Assembly: GCF_029581275.1 (NCBI RefSeq)
Contig: NZ_CP120742.1
Coordinates: 5,332,501 to 5,396,500, forward strand
Length of the DNA stretch: 64,000 nucleotides
Reading direction: 5' to 3'
Origin: Micromonospora sp. WMMD1155
GTDB taxonomy: Bacteria; Actinomycetota; Actinomycetes; Mycobacteriales; Micromonosporaceae
The translations under genes were made by a program, and so were the position numbers. The notes beneath the pieces were generated by a model that was not told where the DNA came from, did no database searches, and worked only from the letters and a program-made list of their open reading frames with translations. This document shows positions 49,389-58,112 of this stretch, piece after piece (positions within the stretch are counted from its first letter, which is position 1; every line of letters starts with the position of its first letter).

Positions 49389-51086
49389 TTGCTCACGTCG
49401 CAACTCTCGCTGCACCACATCATCCGCCGCTACGACGAGCGCATCGTGTTGGCCGGGGTGTCCTTCAGCGTCAAACCGGGTGAGAAGGTCGGCATCATCG
49501 GCGACAACGGCGCCGGGAAGTCGACCCTGTTACGCCTGATCGCCGGGGTGGACCGACCCGACAACGGGGAACTGACGGTGATCGCCCCGGGCGGTGTCGG
49601 CTACCTGGCCCAATCGCTGGCGCTGCCGCCACGTGCCTCGGTCCAGGACGCGATCGACCTCTCTCTGGCCGACCTCCGAGAGATCGAGTCGCTGATCATG
49701 AACGCCGAGGCCCGGCTGAGTGGTCTGTCGAGGGCTGAACTCGTCGCCGGCCTGGAGCACTACGCCGGGCTGGTCTCCCGTTACGAAGCACGGGGCGGGT
49801 ACGGGGCGGACACCCGGGTCGAGAAGGCGTTGCACCGGCTCGGCCTGCCGAATCTGGACCGTACGCGGGCGCTCGGCACCCTGTCCGGTGGGGAGCGTTC
49901 CCGACTCGCGCTGGCCGCCACGCTGGCCTCCCAGCCGGAGTTGCTCTTACTCGATGAGCCGACCAACGACCTCGATGATCAGGCCGTGGGCTGGCTGGAG
50001 GCGCGCCTCCGGCAGCACCGCGGCACGCTGCTCGCGGTGACCCATGACCGGGAGTTCCTCAGCCGGGTCACCGACACGATCCTGGACGTCGGTCAGGGCA
50101 CTGTGAAACGCCACGGCGACGGCTACGACGGGTACGTGGTCGCCACGGCCGCCGAACGCCGCCGTCGCCTACAGGAGTACGAAGACTGGCGCCATCAGCT
50201 GGTCCGTAACCGTAAGCTCGCTTCCGCCAACGCGTTCCGTCTGGGAGCGATCCCGCGCAAGGCACCGATGGCGAAGTTCGGGCACGGCGCCTTCCGTGCC
50301 CGCGGCCGTGATCACGGTGCGATGGGACGCATCCGCAACGCCAAGGAGCGCATCGAGCGTCTCACGGCGAATCCGGTCGCGCCGCCACCCGACCCGCTGG
50401 TGTTCTCGGCCGGCATCACCGGCGTCGACAACGACGCCCCGGAGACGGTTGCCGAGCTCACCGAGGTTCGCGTCACCGACCGGCTGTACGTGCCGTCACT
50501 GCGGATCGGCGGCACGGACCGGCTTCTGGTCACCGGGCCCAACGGGGCGGGCAAGTCCACCCTCATCCGGGTCCTGGCGGGAGAACTGTGCCCGGACGCT
50601 GGAACGGTACGGACACAGGGCCGGATCGGTCACCTGCGGCAGCAGATGACGCCGTGGCCGCCGCACCTGACCGTGTTGGAAGCGTTCGCCGGCGGGCCGG
50701 CCGGTGACCCGGACGAACTGCTGTCGCTGGGCCTGTTTCGGCCGACTGACCTGCGGTTGCGGGTGAGAGAACTGTCGTACGGCCAACTCCGCAGGCTCGA
50801 GGTTGCCCGTCTGGTCAGCAAGCCGGTCGACCTGCTGCTCCTGGACGAGCCGACCAATCACCTCAGCCCTGCTCTGGTCGAGGAGTTGGAGCAGGCGCTG
50901 GTCGACTACCCGGGCGCGGTGGTCGTCGTCACCCACGACCGCCGGATGCGGGCTCGGTTCGCCGCCACGCACCTACAGCTACGTGCCGGCCAGGTGGAAC
51001 AACTCAGCGAGAGGACCGCTGACACCGGCACCTGCCGCGACGGCGGTGCCAAGGGCGAAGAGAAATCAGAGGGGAATGACGAGTGA
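49389..51086 (+). CDS. ABC-F ATPase, probable antibiotic-resistance ribosome-protection protein
   Basis: A 565-residue protein with two ATPase domains and no membrane segments. Domain 1: Walker A GDNGAGKST, signature LSGGERSRLALAATL, Walker B LLLLDEPTNDLDD. The interdomain linker (about residues 240-320) is long and basic (RRRRLQEYEDWRHQLVRNRK). Domain 2: Walker A GPNGAGKST, an atypical signature LSYGQLRRLEVARLV, Walker B LLLLDEPTNHLS. ABC-F proteins of this size in actinomycetes bind the ribosomal E site and displace antibiotics such as macrolides, lincosamides or streptogramins. A TTG start at 49389 has AGGGG five bases upstream. Two rare TTA codons (49530-49532 and 49947-49949) suggest bldA dependence. 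Its stop overlaps the start of the monooxygenase gene. Confidence 0.88.
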   Translation: MLTSQLSLHHIIRRYDERIVLAGVSFSVKPGEKVGIIGDNGAGKSTLLRLIAGVDRPDNGELTVIAPGGVGYLAQSLALPPRASVQDAIDLSLADLREIESLIMNAEARLSGLSRAELVAGLEHYAGLVSRYEARGGYGADTRVEKALHRLGLPNLDRTRALGTLSGGERSRLALAATLASQPELLLLDEPTNDLDDQAVGWLEARLRQHRGTLLAVTHDREFLSRVTDTILDVGQGTVKRHGDGYDGYVVATAAERRRRLQEYEDWRHQLVRNRKLASANAFRLGAIPRKAPMAKFGHGAFRARGRDHGAMGRIRNAKERIERLTANPVAPPPDPLVFSAGITGVDNDAPETVAELTEVRVTDRLYVPSLRIGGTDRLLVTGPNGAGKSTLIRVLAGELCPDAGTVRTQGRIGHLRQQMTPWPPHLTVLEAFAGGPAGDPDELLSLGLFRPTDLRLRVRELSYGQLRRLEVARLVSKPVDLLLLDEPTNHLSPALVEELEQALVDYPGAVVVVTHDRRMRARFAATHLQLRAGQVEQLSERTADTGTCRDGGAKGEEKSEGNDE

Positions 51087-52663
51087 TGGAGACTGACGTA
51101 ATCATCGTGGGCGCCGGTCCGGCGGGCTTGATGTTGGCCGGGGAATTGCGCCTGGCCGGAGCCCGAACGGTGGTGCTGGAGCGCCACCCACAGCCGCGAG
51201 ACATCCCGAAGGCCAACGGCCTCGGCGGGCGGATCCTGGACCTGCTGCGCCACCGCGGAATTCTGCAGCGATTCGAGGAGGCCAGCAGCGATCCTCAGGT
51301 GGCCCCTCGATTCCCGTTCGGCACCATGCACCTGGACTTCACACACCTGGCGGACCCGCCGATGCGGGCGATGCCGATCCCGCAGCGGGAGGTCGAGCGA
51401 CTGCTCGAGGAACGCGCGCGGGAACTCGGCGCCGAGGTCCGCCGCGGACACGACGTGGTCGGGGTGACCCAGGACCAGGCCACGGTGACCGCAGACGTGC
51501 GTGGACCGGACGGGCCCGCTCGGGTCACCGCTCGGTATCTGGTCGGTTGCGACGGTGGGCGCAGCCGGATCCGCGACCTCGCGGGGATCGCGTTCCCCGG
51601 CGTGACCTTCCCGGAGGTCAACAGGCTGGGCCAGGTCACCGTGCCCGACTCGGTGACGGTGCTCGACAACGGCGACATCGACGTTCCCGGGCTGGGCCGG
51701 ATCCGCGCGGGGTTCACGCGGACGGACCGCGGTGTGTTCGCGTTCGCGATCACCTCCGGCGTCCTGTTCGTGCAGATCACCGAGGACGAAACCACCGAGT
51801 ACGACGACGACGAACCGCTGACCCTGACCGAACTCGCGGAGAGTGCTCGACGTGTGCTCGGCGCGGACCTCCCGCTGGGGGAACCGATCCGGCTGTCGCG
51901 CTACACGTTCAAGGATCGGCAGGCCGAACGATACCGCCACGGGCGGATCCTGCTGGCCGGCGACGCAGCCCACCTGTTCCCCGCCACCGGTACGGCACTC
52001 ACCGTCGGCATGCTCGACACGGTCAACCTCGCCTGGAAGCTGGGCGCCGACATAAACGGCTGGGCGCCGGCCGGCCTGCTGGACACGTACCACGACGAGC
52101 GTCACCTCGCCGGCGCACGCGCACGGCTGCAGACCCGAGCCCAGGCGGCCATGAGGCGCGGACACGACCCGGCCGCCGAAGCGCTCCGGCAGGTCTTCCA
52201 GGAACTGGTCGTCGACGAGCCGGCGCTGCGCCGGATGGGAGCACTCGTCGCTCATGCCGACATCCGCTACCCGATGCCGGGTGCCGGACACCACCCCTTG
52301 GCCGGCACCTTCGCACCCGACCTCACCCTGTACACCGAGCGGGGCGTCACCAGCGTCGCGGAGCTCATGCACACCGCACGGCCCGTCCTGCTCGACCTTG
52401 CCGACCGCCCCGAGCTGCGTCAGATCGCCGGAGACTGGATCGATCGCGTCGACATCCGTACCGCGAAGACGGATACCCGGCCAGCAGACGCCCTCCTGAT
52501 CCGCCCCGACGCGCACGTCGCCTGGGCCGCGACGCTCGACGAACCCACCGCCACCGCCGGGGCGACGTTGCGAGACGCGCTCTCGCGCTGGTTCGGCGCG
52601 CCGCCGATGAGCGGGGGAGTGCCGGCTGTCGCGTACGGCTGCTCGAACGGGCCGGCGTCGTGA
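51086..52663 (+). CDS. FAD-dependent aromatic monooxygenase (group A; drug-modifying or polyketide hydroxylase type)
   Basis: A 525-residue flavoprotein hydroxylase. N-terminal FAD motif DVIIVGAGPAGLMLAGELRL, DG motif YLVGCDGGRSRIRDLAGI, and GD motif RILLAGDAAHLFPATGTALT followed by GMLDTVNLAWKLGADINGWA. The C-terminal 140 residues form a thioredoxin-like domain as in phenol and polyketide hydroxylases. Relatives inactivate rifampicin or tetracycline, or hydroxylate aromatic polyketides. The ATG (51086) overlaps the ABC-F stop as TGATG, with GAGGGG upstream, so it is made together with the ribosome-protection protein; that context favours antibiotic inactivation, without proving it. Confidence 0.87.
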   Translation: METDVIIVGAGPAGLMLAGELRLAGARTVVLERHPQPRDIPKANGLGGRILDLLRHRGILQRFEEASSDPQVAPRFPFGTMHLDFTHLADPPMRAMPIPQREVERLLEERARELGAEVRRGHDVVGVTQDQATVTADVRGPDGPARVTARYLVGCDGGRSRIRDLAGIAFPGVTFPEVNRLGQVTVPDSVTVLDNGDIDVPGLGRIRAGFTRTDRGVFAFAITSGVLFVQITEDETTEYDDDEPLTLTELAESARRVLGADLPLGEPIRLSRYTFKDRQAERYRHGRILLAGDAAHLFPATGTALTVGMLDTVNLAWKLGADINGWAPAGLLDTYHDERHLAGARARLQTRAQAAMRRGHDPAAEALRQVFQELVVDEPALRRMGALVAHADIRYPMPGAGHHPLAGTFAPDLTLYTERGVTSVAELMHTARPVLLDLADRPELRQIAGDWIDRVDIRTAKTDTRPADALLIRPDAHVAWAATLDEPTATAGATLRDALSRWFGAPPMSGGVPAVAYGCSNGPAS

Positions 52664-52751
52664 CTGTGGTACGGACGCGGGGGGTGCGGGGACCGGCGCC
52701 GATCGCCCTGTTCCACCCGGCACCGCGCCAGCGGGTCGAGGGAGGTGCCGG

Positions 52752-54035
52752 ATGACCTCAGACCCGCGACGGTTGCCGGTCGGATTCCGGCGCCTGTGGG
52801 CTGCGCAGACGGTGTCCTCGCTCGGCGACGGGGTGTCGCACGCCGCGCTGCCGCTGCTCGCGTTGATGGTGACGCGGGATCCGATGGCGCTCGCCGTCGT
52901 CACGGCCGCCGGGACACTGCCGTGGCTGCTGTTCGGGGTGCTCGGCGGTGCGCTGGTGGACCGTTGGGACCGCCGGCGCACGATGTGGGTCACGGACGCG
53001 GCACGTGCGGTGTCGCTCCTGATACCGGCGGCGGCAGCCGCGTTCGACGTACTGAGCATTCCGGTGCTCGCGGCCGTCGCCTTTCTGCTCGGCCTCGGCG
53101 GACTCCTCTTCGACACCGCCGCCACCGCCTATCTGCCGGATCTGCTCGGCCGCGACCCCGCACTCCTGGAGCGAGCGAACTCTCGACTCCGCGGGGCCCA
53201 GACCGCCATGTCCGGCTTCGCGGGGCCGCCCGCGGGCAGTGCGCTGCTCGCGCTCGGGCGGGCGGTTCCGCTGCTCGCCGACGCGGTGTCGTTCGCGCTT
53301 TCCGCACTGCTCGTACGGTCGTTGCCCGCCGTGTCCCGGCCCGTGCCGGAGGCCCGCGAGTCGCTGCTTCGGCAGGCGCGGGCCGGAGCCTCGTACGTCT
53401 TCCGGGACCGGTTGCTGCTCGGGCTCGCGTTGCGCCCGGCGGTCGGGAACGTCGCCTTCGTCGCGGTGGGGACCGTCCTCGCCCTCTTCGCGCACGACCG
53501 TCTCGGCATCGACACCTACGGCTTCGGCCTGCTCCTCACGGCAGAAGCCACCGGCGGCCTGCTCGGTGCGGGCATCGCCGCACACCTCGGCCGGCGACTC
53601 GGCACCGGCACCGCACTGACCTGCACAGCCGCCGCCGAAGGGCTTGCCGTCCTGGGCCTGGCCGCGGCCCCGAACCCGTACGTGGCGGGGTTGGCGCTCG
53701 CGGTCTGTGGAACCGGCATGGGCGCAACGATGGTTCTCGCACCCTCCCTGCGGCAGGCGATCGTCCCAGCCCCCCTGATGGGCCGTGTCACCTCCACCTC
53801 CCGCATGCTGGCCATGTGCGCCGCCCCGTTCGGGGCGTTCCTCGGCGGCTGGCTGGCCACCACCTTCGACGTACGCACTCCGCTCTACGCCGCCGGCGGT
53901 CTCCTCCTCGCCATGACCGCCGTCACGTCGACCATGACCAGCAACCGCCGGGTCGAGGCGGCGCTCCGTGGCTCTTCCGACCAGGAGAGCCCGACCCGGG
54001 ACAGCCGCCCGGCCGACGCGGTCGTCGCTGCCTGA
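52752..54035 (+). CDS. MFS drug exporter (DHA3-like)
   Basis: A 427-residue membrane protein with about 12 spans. FRRLWAAQTVSSLGDGVSHA and GVLGGALVDRWDRRRTMWVT are the span 1 and loop 2-3 motifs of the DHA3 (macrolide-efflux-like) branch; ARAGASYVFRDRLLLGLALR is the central loop. GGAGGTGCCGG precedes the ATG. It lies 88 bases after the monooxygenase gene on the same strand, making a cassette of target protection, drug modification and efflux. Confidence 0.88.
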   Translation: MTSDPRRLPVGFRRLWAAQTVSSLGDGVSHAALPLLALMVTRDPMALAVVTAAGTLPWLLFGVLGGALVDRWDRRRTMWVTDAARAVSLLIPAAAAAFDVLSIPVLAAVAFLLGLGGLLFDTAATAYLPDLLGRDPALLERANSRLRGAQTAMSGFAGPPAGSALLALGRAVPLLADAVSFALSALLVRSLPAVSRPVPEARESLLRQARAGASYVFRDRLLLGLALRPAVGNVAFVAVGTVLALFAHDRLGIDTYGFGLLLTAEATGGLLGAGIAAHLGRRLGTGTALTCTAAAEGLAVLGLAAAPNPYVAGLALAVCGTGMGATMVLAPSLRQAIVPAPLMGRVTSTSRMLAMCAAPFGAFLGGWLATTFDVRTPLYAAGGLLLAMTAVTSTMTSNRRVEAALRGSSDQESPTRDSRPADAVVAA

Positions 54036-54126
54036 TCGGTGCACCCACCAACTCCTGCGTCACGACTGCCGGAAAGGCATCAGATGCTCTACTCGACCGC
54101 ACGCGTCGTCACCGACCGTTCCTCCG

Positions 54127-55005
54127 CTACCTCAGGCAACTGGTCTCACACAGGGGGCGCAAGGTGCCCGCCGAACTCGACGAGGACCGCGGGTCCATCA
54201 GGTTCAGCCGCGGCAACTGCCTGCTCGTGGCCTCGGCGGATCCGGGTCCTGACCCGAAACCGACCGTGAACACCCCTCGTCCTCCGTTGAGCAGATCGGT
54301 GTAGGCCTTCTGCAACTCGGCTGACGGGTCCACCCCGAGCTCCTCGGCGATCCGCCGCCTGACCTGCTCGTAACGTTGCAGCGCCTCGGCCGGCCGGCCC
54401 AGCCGGTGCAAGGCCTTCAGGAGGCGCAGCCACAACGACTCACGCAGCGGATGCCGCGCGATCAACCCCTCGACTGCCAACAGCGACTCGTGGTACCGAC
54501 CGTCCTCGAGATCGATGTCTACGAGGCGTTCGACAGCCGCCAGATGCCGCTCGAGCAACCGTGGATACTCGGTACGCGTCAACCACTCGGAGTCGACGCC
54601 CTGGAACGGCTCGCCCCGCCACAACCCCAGTGCCTTGTCCAACAGTGCCCGCTCCCTGGCGACATCCGGGGTGCGGGTCGACTCGGAGAGGACCCCTTCG
54701 AACCGCAACGCGTCCACCCCATCGGCGGGGACTTTCAGCGCGTACCCAGCGGGTTCGGTCCTGATGCGGTCCGCCCCGAGAACGGCACGCAACCTCGCCA
54801 CATAGGTCTGCAGACTCCGCCGAGGGTGAGCCGGAAGATCGCCATTCCAGACGATGGCCGTGAGCTGCTCGACCGGCACCGATCGTTCTGGCGACAACGC
54901 CAACCCGACCAGCAGGCATCGCAGACGATTCATGGTCAGCGGCACCGACCTACCGTCGAGATCGACCAGAAGTGGCCCCAGAACACCCACCGTCAGCGCG
55001 GCCAC
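54127..55005 (-). CDS. SARP-family transcriptional activator (winged helix + BTAD)
   Basis: A 292-residue regulator of the Streptomyces antibiotic regulatory protein type. The OmpR-like DNA-binding domain is at residues 1-95 (LTVGVLGPLLVDLDGRSVPL, RLRCLLVGLALSPERSVPVE, RRSLQTYVARLRAVLGADRI) and the BTAD helical domain at about 100-245 (FQGVDSEWLTRTEYPRLLER, LDIDLEDGRYHESLLAVEGL-like, RLGRPAEALQRYEQVRRRIA, EELGVDPSAELQKAYTDLL). The GTG at 55005 follows GGGGAG. It lacks the NB-ARC and TPR domains of large SARPs; the tail ends with GSAEATSRQLPRLNLMD and a Ser run, and SRQLP is how larger SARPs often enter the next domain, so this may be a truncated large SARP. Its probable binding array lies at 55360-55388 in front of the divergent gene. 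Confidence 0.88.
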   Translation of the reverse strand: MAALTVGVLGPLLVDLDGRSVPLTMNRLRCLLVGLALSPERSVPVEQLTAIVWNGDLPAHPRRSLQTYVARLRAVLGADRIRTEPAGYALKVPADGVDALRFEGVLSESTRTPDVARERALLDKALGLWRGEPFQGVDSEWLTRTEYPRLLERHLAAVERLVDIDLEDGRYHESLLAVEGLIARHPLRESLWLRLLKALHRLGRPAEALQRYEQVRRRIAEELGVDPSAELQKAYTDLLNGGRGVFTVGFGSGPGSAEATSRQLPRLNLMDPRSSSSSAGTLRPLCETSCLR

Positions 55006-55359
55006 AGCCGCTCCCCGCGGACTCGCCGGTTGCCGGCCACCGTGGCGATGCCGGGTCCGGAAGACTCCGTCCTGGGCCTGACCAGCGCGAGCGCCGGGAC
55101 GACACTCACCACGGCGACGAACGCCGACGAGGTCGCCCACGGACCGACCGACCTCGCCCTTCGTGGAAACCCTGCATCTGTCATGCATCGATCCTCGTGG
55201 TGCACCAGCGCTCCGGGACGGCTCCTGCTCGAACATGTCCGGATTCCTCGGCAGCCGTGCCGAAATCCTGGCGCGGACGGCTACCGGGACCGACGTGTGG
55301 TCGTACCGGCAGCGCGACGGGCGCACCGGTTGAGCAACCGACCTCGACCTGAGCAGCGG

Positions 55360-55388
55360 TGAAGCGCTTCTGAAGCGGATGTGAAGCC
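55360..55388 (+). promoter_or_regulatory. Probable SARP-binding array: three heptamers at 11-base spacing
   Basis: TGAAGCG at 55360, TGAAGCG at 55371 and TGAAGCC at 55382: three direct heptamers exactly 11 bases apart (4-base spacers). Eight bases after the last heptamer comes a -10-like ACGATTCT region (55396-55403). Heptameric repeats one helical turn apart ending about 8 bases before the -10 box are the hallmark of SARP-activated promoters. It drives the gene at 55455; the remainder of the 449-base gap 55006-55454 shows no gene. Confidence 0.65.
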
Positions 55389-55454
55389 GGCTACCACGAT
55401 TCTGGCTCGGCGAACGCGAACGCGTCGGCGACACCGGCACCCAGGAGTACTCGC

Positions 55455-56423
55455 ATGACTCGACAGCCCCAGCATGATCCCGGGCCTCCGGGCGGTGCGA
55501 CCCGTACCCCGGACAGCGGTACGAGGCGGCGCGGCCCGACGCTCATCCGCATCGCCGCCGGCATCGCCCTCAGCGTCATGGCCGCGTGGGCGGTCGTCAG
55601 CACCGGAACAGGTGCTGCCGTCAACGCCCCGACCTCCGGCGGTCGACCAGTGGACGCCACCGATGACGAGCTGCTCCATCGGGCCTCGGAGCGGCTGATC
55701 GCCCGCTGCATGGCCCGGCACGGCTTCACGTACACCGAACAGCCGCCGCCCTCGTCGGCCGGGCAGGACTTCCGCTACGTGCTCGACGATGTCGGTTGGG
55801 CCCGTGAGCACGGGTACGGCGCCCTGCTCGGCAGACCCGGCGCCTGGGACCAGGATGCCAACTCCGTCAACCTGGAGAAGCTGTCGACTGAACGGCAGCG
55901 GGACTGGCAGCGGACGCTTCTGGGGTCCGGACGTGAGCTCACCGTGGACCTTCCCGACCTCGGCCGGATGTCCGCGCCCGACAACGGCTGCACCGCCGAT
56001 GCGCGACTCACCCTTTACCGGGACCTGGCCGGCTGGTACCGGGTGCGGCGGATCGCTGATCACGTCGGCAGCTACGTCGCCGGCAAGGTGACCGGAGCCC
56101 TTGAATACCGAACCGGGCTCTCCGTCTGGGCCTCGTGTGTGCGCCAGCGTGGGTATGCCGCGTCGTCCCCGCGTGAACTGCGCGAAATCGTCGCTGCCGA
56201 GGCTCCGGAGTCCGTCGGCGAGCAGGCCCGGGAACGGGAGGTCGATGCGGCCGAGGCTGAGGCCGAGTGCGCGACCTCCTCCGGACTCTCCCAGACCATC
56301 GATGCTCTTGAGCGGAGGTACCGACCGGAGATCGAGAGGAGGTTCGCACGCGAGCTCGACGCACTGAGGTCATTCGAGCGGGAAGCCGTTCCCCGGGCCA
56401 GGAAGACCCTGGCCAACGCCTAG
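55455..56423 (+). CDS. Secreted or membrane-anchored protein of unknown function
   Basis: A 322-residue protein with a Pro/Arg-rich cytoplasmic leader, one membrane span near residues 33-53 (IRIAAGIALSVMAAWAVVST) and an extracytoplasmic domain of about 260 residues. That domain has few Cys (CMARHGF, NGCTADA, WASCVRQRGY, AECATSSG, likely two disulfides), a Tyr/Trp-rich middle and a long Glu/Arg coiled coil at the end (QAREREVDAAEAEAECATS). CMARHGFTY.E is reminiscent of secreted actinomycete proteins encoded near transporters or lantibiotic genes, but I cannot assign a function. CAGGAGTACTCGC precedes the ATG. A SARP-type binding array lies about 65 bases upstream. Confidence 0.75.
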   Translation: MTRQPQHDPGPPGGATRTPDSGTRRRGPTLIRIAAGIALSVMAAWAVVSTGTGAAVNAPTSGGRPVDATDDELLHRASERLIARCMARHGFTYTEQPPPSSAGQDFRYVLDDVGWAREHGYGALLGRPGAWDQDANSVNLEKLSTERQRDWQRTLLGSGRELTVDLPDLGRMSAPDNGCTADARLTLYRDLAGWYRVRRIADHVGSYVAGKVTGALEYRTGLSVWASCVRQRGYAASSPRELREIVAAEAPESVGEQAREREVDAAEAEAECATSSGLSQTIDALERRYRPEIERRFARELDALRSFEREAVPRARKTLANA

Positions 56424-56464
56424 CACCGCAGCACCGACCGGAGAGAAGCCGAAAGGACAATTTG

Positions 56465-56842
56465 ATGATCAAGGCTCTGAGGAACATCGTCATCGGGCTG
56501 CCCATCATGGCGGCGGCCCTGGTGGCAGCCCCGACCAGCGCCGGCGCCGACTTGGGCGACTGCCCCCGAAGCGCCTTTTGCGCCTGGGCCGAGGACCGGT
56601 TCACCGGCCCCTGGGCCTACTGGTATGGGAGCTACCCGAGGTGGGGCGACTATGGCATGCACGACGACGCCGACTCCGTCTTCAACAACGCCCGATCGAG
56701 TACCACAGTTCCCGACAACGTGTGGGTCTACTACGACGTCGACTACGTGAGCCCGTCCATCTGCGTTCAACCCGGCGAGACGTACGACGCCGGGATGAAC
56801 GACAACGACTACGACTCCCACAAGTGGTTCCACTCGTGCTGA
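56465..56842 (+). CDS. Secreted small protein of the peptidase inhibitor I36 type
   Basis: A 125-residue exported protein. Signal peptide of about 30 residues (LRNIVIGLPIMAAALVAAPT, cleavage after SAGA). The mature part DLGDCPRSAFCAWAEDRFTG then GPWAYW is the start pattern of the I36 inhibitor (beta/gamma-crystallin-like) family, with four Cys. Aromatic- and Asp-rich. AAAGGAC precedes the ATG; a TTG one codon earlier is rejected. It lies 41 bases after the previous gene and is probably co-transcribed under the same SARP-type promoter. A strong terminator follows. Confidence 0.75.
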   Translation: MIKALRNIVIGLPIMAAALVAAPTSAGADLGDCPRSAFCAWAEDRFTGPWAYWYGSYPRWGDYGMHDDADSVFNNARSSTTVPDNVWVYYDVDYVSPSICVQPGETYDAGMNDNDYDSHKWFHSC

Positions 56843-56890
56843 CGGACGGACCTGCCCAGCGGCGGGGTGCCCGGCCCGCATAGTCGCCCA

Positions 56891-56946
56891 CGACAGACCC
56901 CGCCTGCTCGTGTCTCCGCCAGGAGCGCGGCAGGCGGGGTCTGTCG
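56891..56946. terminator. Long hairpin terminator
   Basis: CGACAGACCCCGCCTGC (56891-56907) and its exact complement (56930-56946): a perfect 17-base stem with a 22-base loop, after the I36-like gene. The rest of 56843-57205 shows no gene. Confidence 0.7.
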
Positions 56947-57205
56947 ACGTCGACCCCGATGCTCTCGCCCCACTCGCCGCACACCAGGACGGACCGGCCG
57001 GGGAAGCGACCGGGTCGGCCCCCGCCGGCAGCAGAGAGGTCTGCGTTAGCGAGACAGCCCTCGCCGGGAGTGGCGCGGGCCGCCGGTGACCGGGTAGCAA
57101 CGCCGGACCGGGCGCTGAGGTGGATGAGGCTCGTGACCCGGCACTGGGGTCGGCTGTGCCGGTCAGCGCTCTAGGACACCCCTGATTCGGCGCGGATCAG
57201 CGTCG

Positions 57206-58006
57206 TCACACCAGTCGATCCAGCCGCTCGCGAGCGGCGGTGTCGGGCCGAGGAGTGAGGACGACGAGGCGCAGGTCGGTGTTCTGGGTGGTCAGGACGT
57301 TGGCGTCCAGTGGGATGGCGCCCACGTCCGGATGTACGGCGGTCTTGTGCGCGCTCTCGTGATGGGCCACCGCGCGGAGGGCCCACAGGTGGCAGAACCT
57401 GTCGTTCCCGGCCATGCGCGTGACCAGTGCCGCCACGTCGGGGTCGTTCGGATAGCGGGCGCTGGTGGCGCGTAGATCGGCCACCAGCGACTGCTCGAAG
57501 TAGGCACGCTCGGTGTCGGTCTGACGGACTCGGGGGTTTCGGGATTCGAACTGGACGATCAGGGCGTTGCGGTCGTCGGCGGTGGCGCCCGCGGGGTCGC
57601 CGAAGACGGCCGCGAACAGCCGGTTGCAGTGCAGCAGCCGCCAGACGGCGTCGTAGACGGCGACGGGGGTGTCGCCGAGGTGGTCGATGACGCGGTGCAG
57701 GCTGCTGGGGATCAGGCGGGGGATCCGGTCCGGGGCCGCGGCGAAGCCGGCAAGGCGCATCAGGTGCGCCTCCTCGTCGTCGGAGAGTCGTAGCGCGCGG
57801 GCCAGGGAGGTGCACACCTGCGCCGATGGTGTGGCGGCCCGGCCCTGTTCGAGGCGTGCCACGTATTCGGGGGAGATACCGGCCAGTGCTGCCAGCTCGC
57901 CACGTCGTAGCCCGGCGACGCGGCGAGGTGAGACGTTCGTGAGACCGACCGCGGCCGGGTCCGTGCGATCCCGCCAGGCCCGCAGCGCCGCTCCGAGGTC
58001 ATTCAT
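57206..58006 (-). CDS. Helix-turn-helix regulator with MmyB-type ligand-binding domain
   Basis: A 266-residue regulator. N-terminal XRE-type helix-turn-helix (GLRRGELAALAGISPEYVAR, LEQGRAATPSAQVCTSLARA) and a C-terminal MmyB-like domain of about 170 residues (LGDTPVAVYDAVWRLLHCNR, FAAVFGDPAG..., MAGNDRFCHLWALRAVAHHE). ATG at 58006 is chosen because homology starts with NDLGAALRAWRDR. Such regulators usually control an adjacent, divergent redox gene; here a VOC gene starts 107 bases away. Confidence 0.88.
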   Translation of the reverse strand: MNDLGAALRAWRDRTDPAAVGLTNVSPRRVAGLRRGELAALAGISPEYVARLEQGRAATPSAQVCTSLARALRLSDDEEAHLMRLAGFAAAPDRIPRLIPSSLHRVIDHLGDTPVAVYDAVWRLLHCNRLFAAVFGDPAGATADDRNALIVQFESRNPRVRQTDTERAYFEQSLVADLRATSARYPNDPDVAALVTRMAGNDRFCHLWALRAVAHHESAHKTAVHPDVGAIPLDANVLTTQNTDLRLVVLTPRPDTAARERLDRLV

Positions 58007-58112
58007 GAATAACATGATCCGCCATCGATGTCGGAAGAGCTGGGTGGTACCAGCGGTACGCGGAAGATCTGTGCCTTCCACGGTGGTGGCGCTGCCCCTG
58101 AGGATGGGGATC

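Noticed and set aside
49114..49539. A 141-codon frame overlapping the ABC-F start
   Set aside because: Its second half is the ABC-F gene read in another frame; only the first few codons could be a leader peptide, so it is described under the leader instead.
52745..54304. A 519-codon plus-strand frame over the MFS exporter
   Set aside because: Out-of-frame shadow of the exporter gene, which has about 12 membrane spans and a good ribosome binding site in its own frame.
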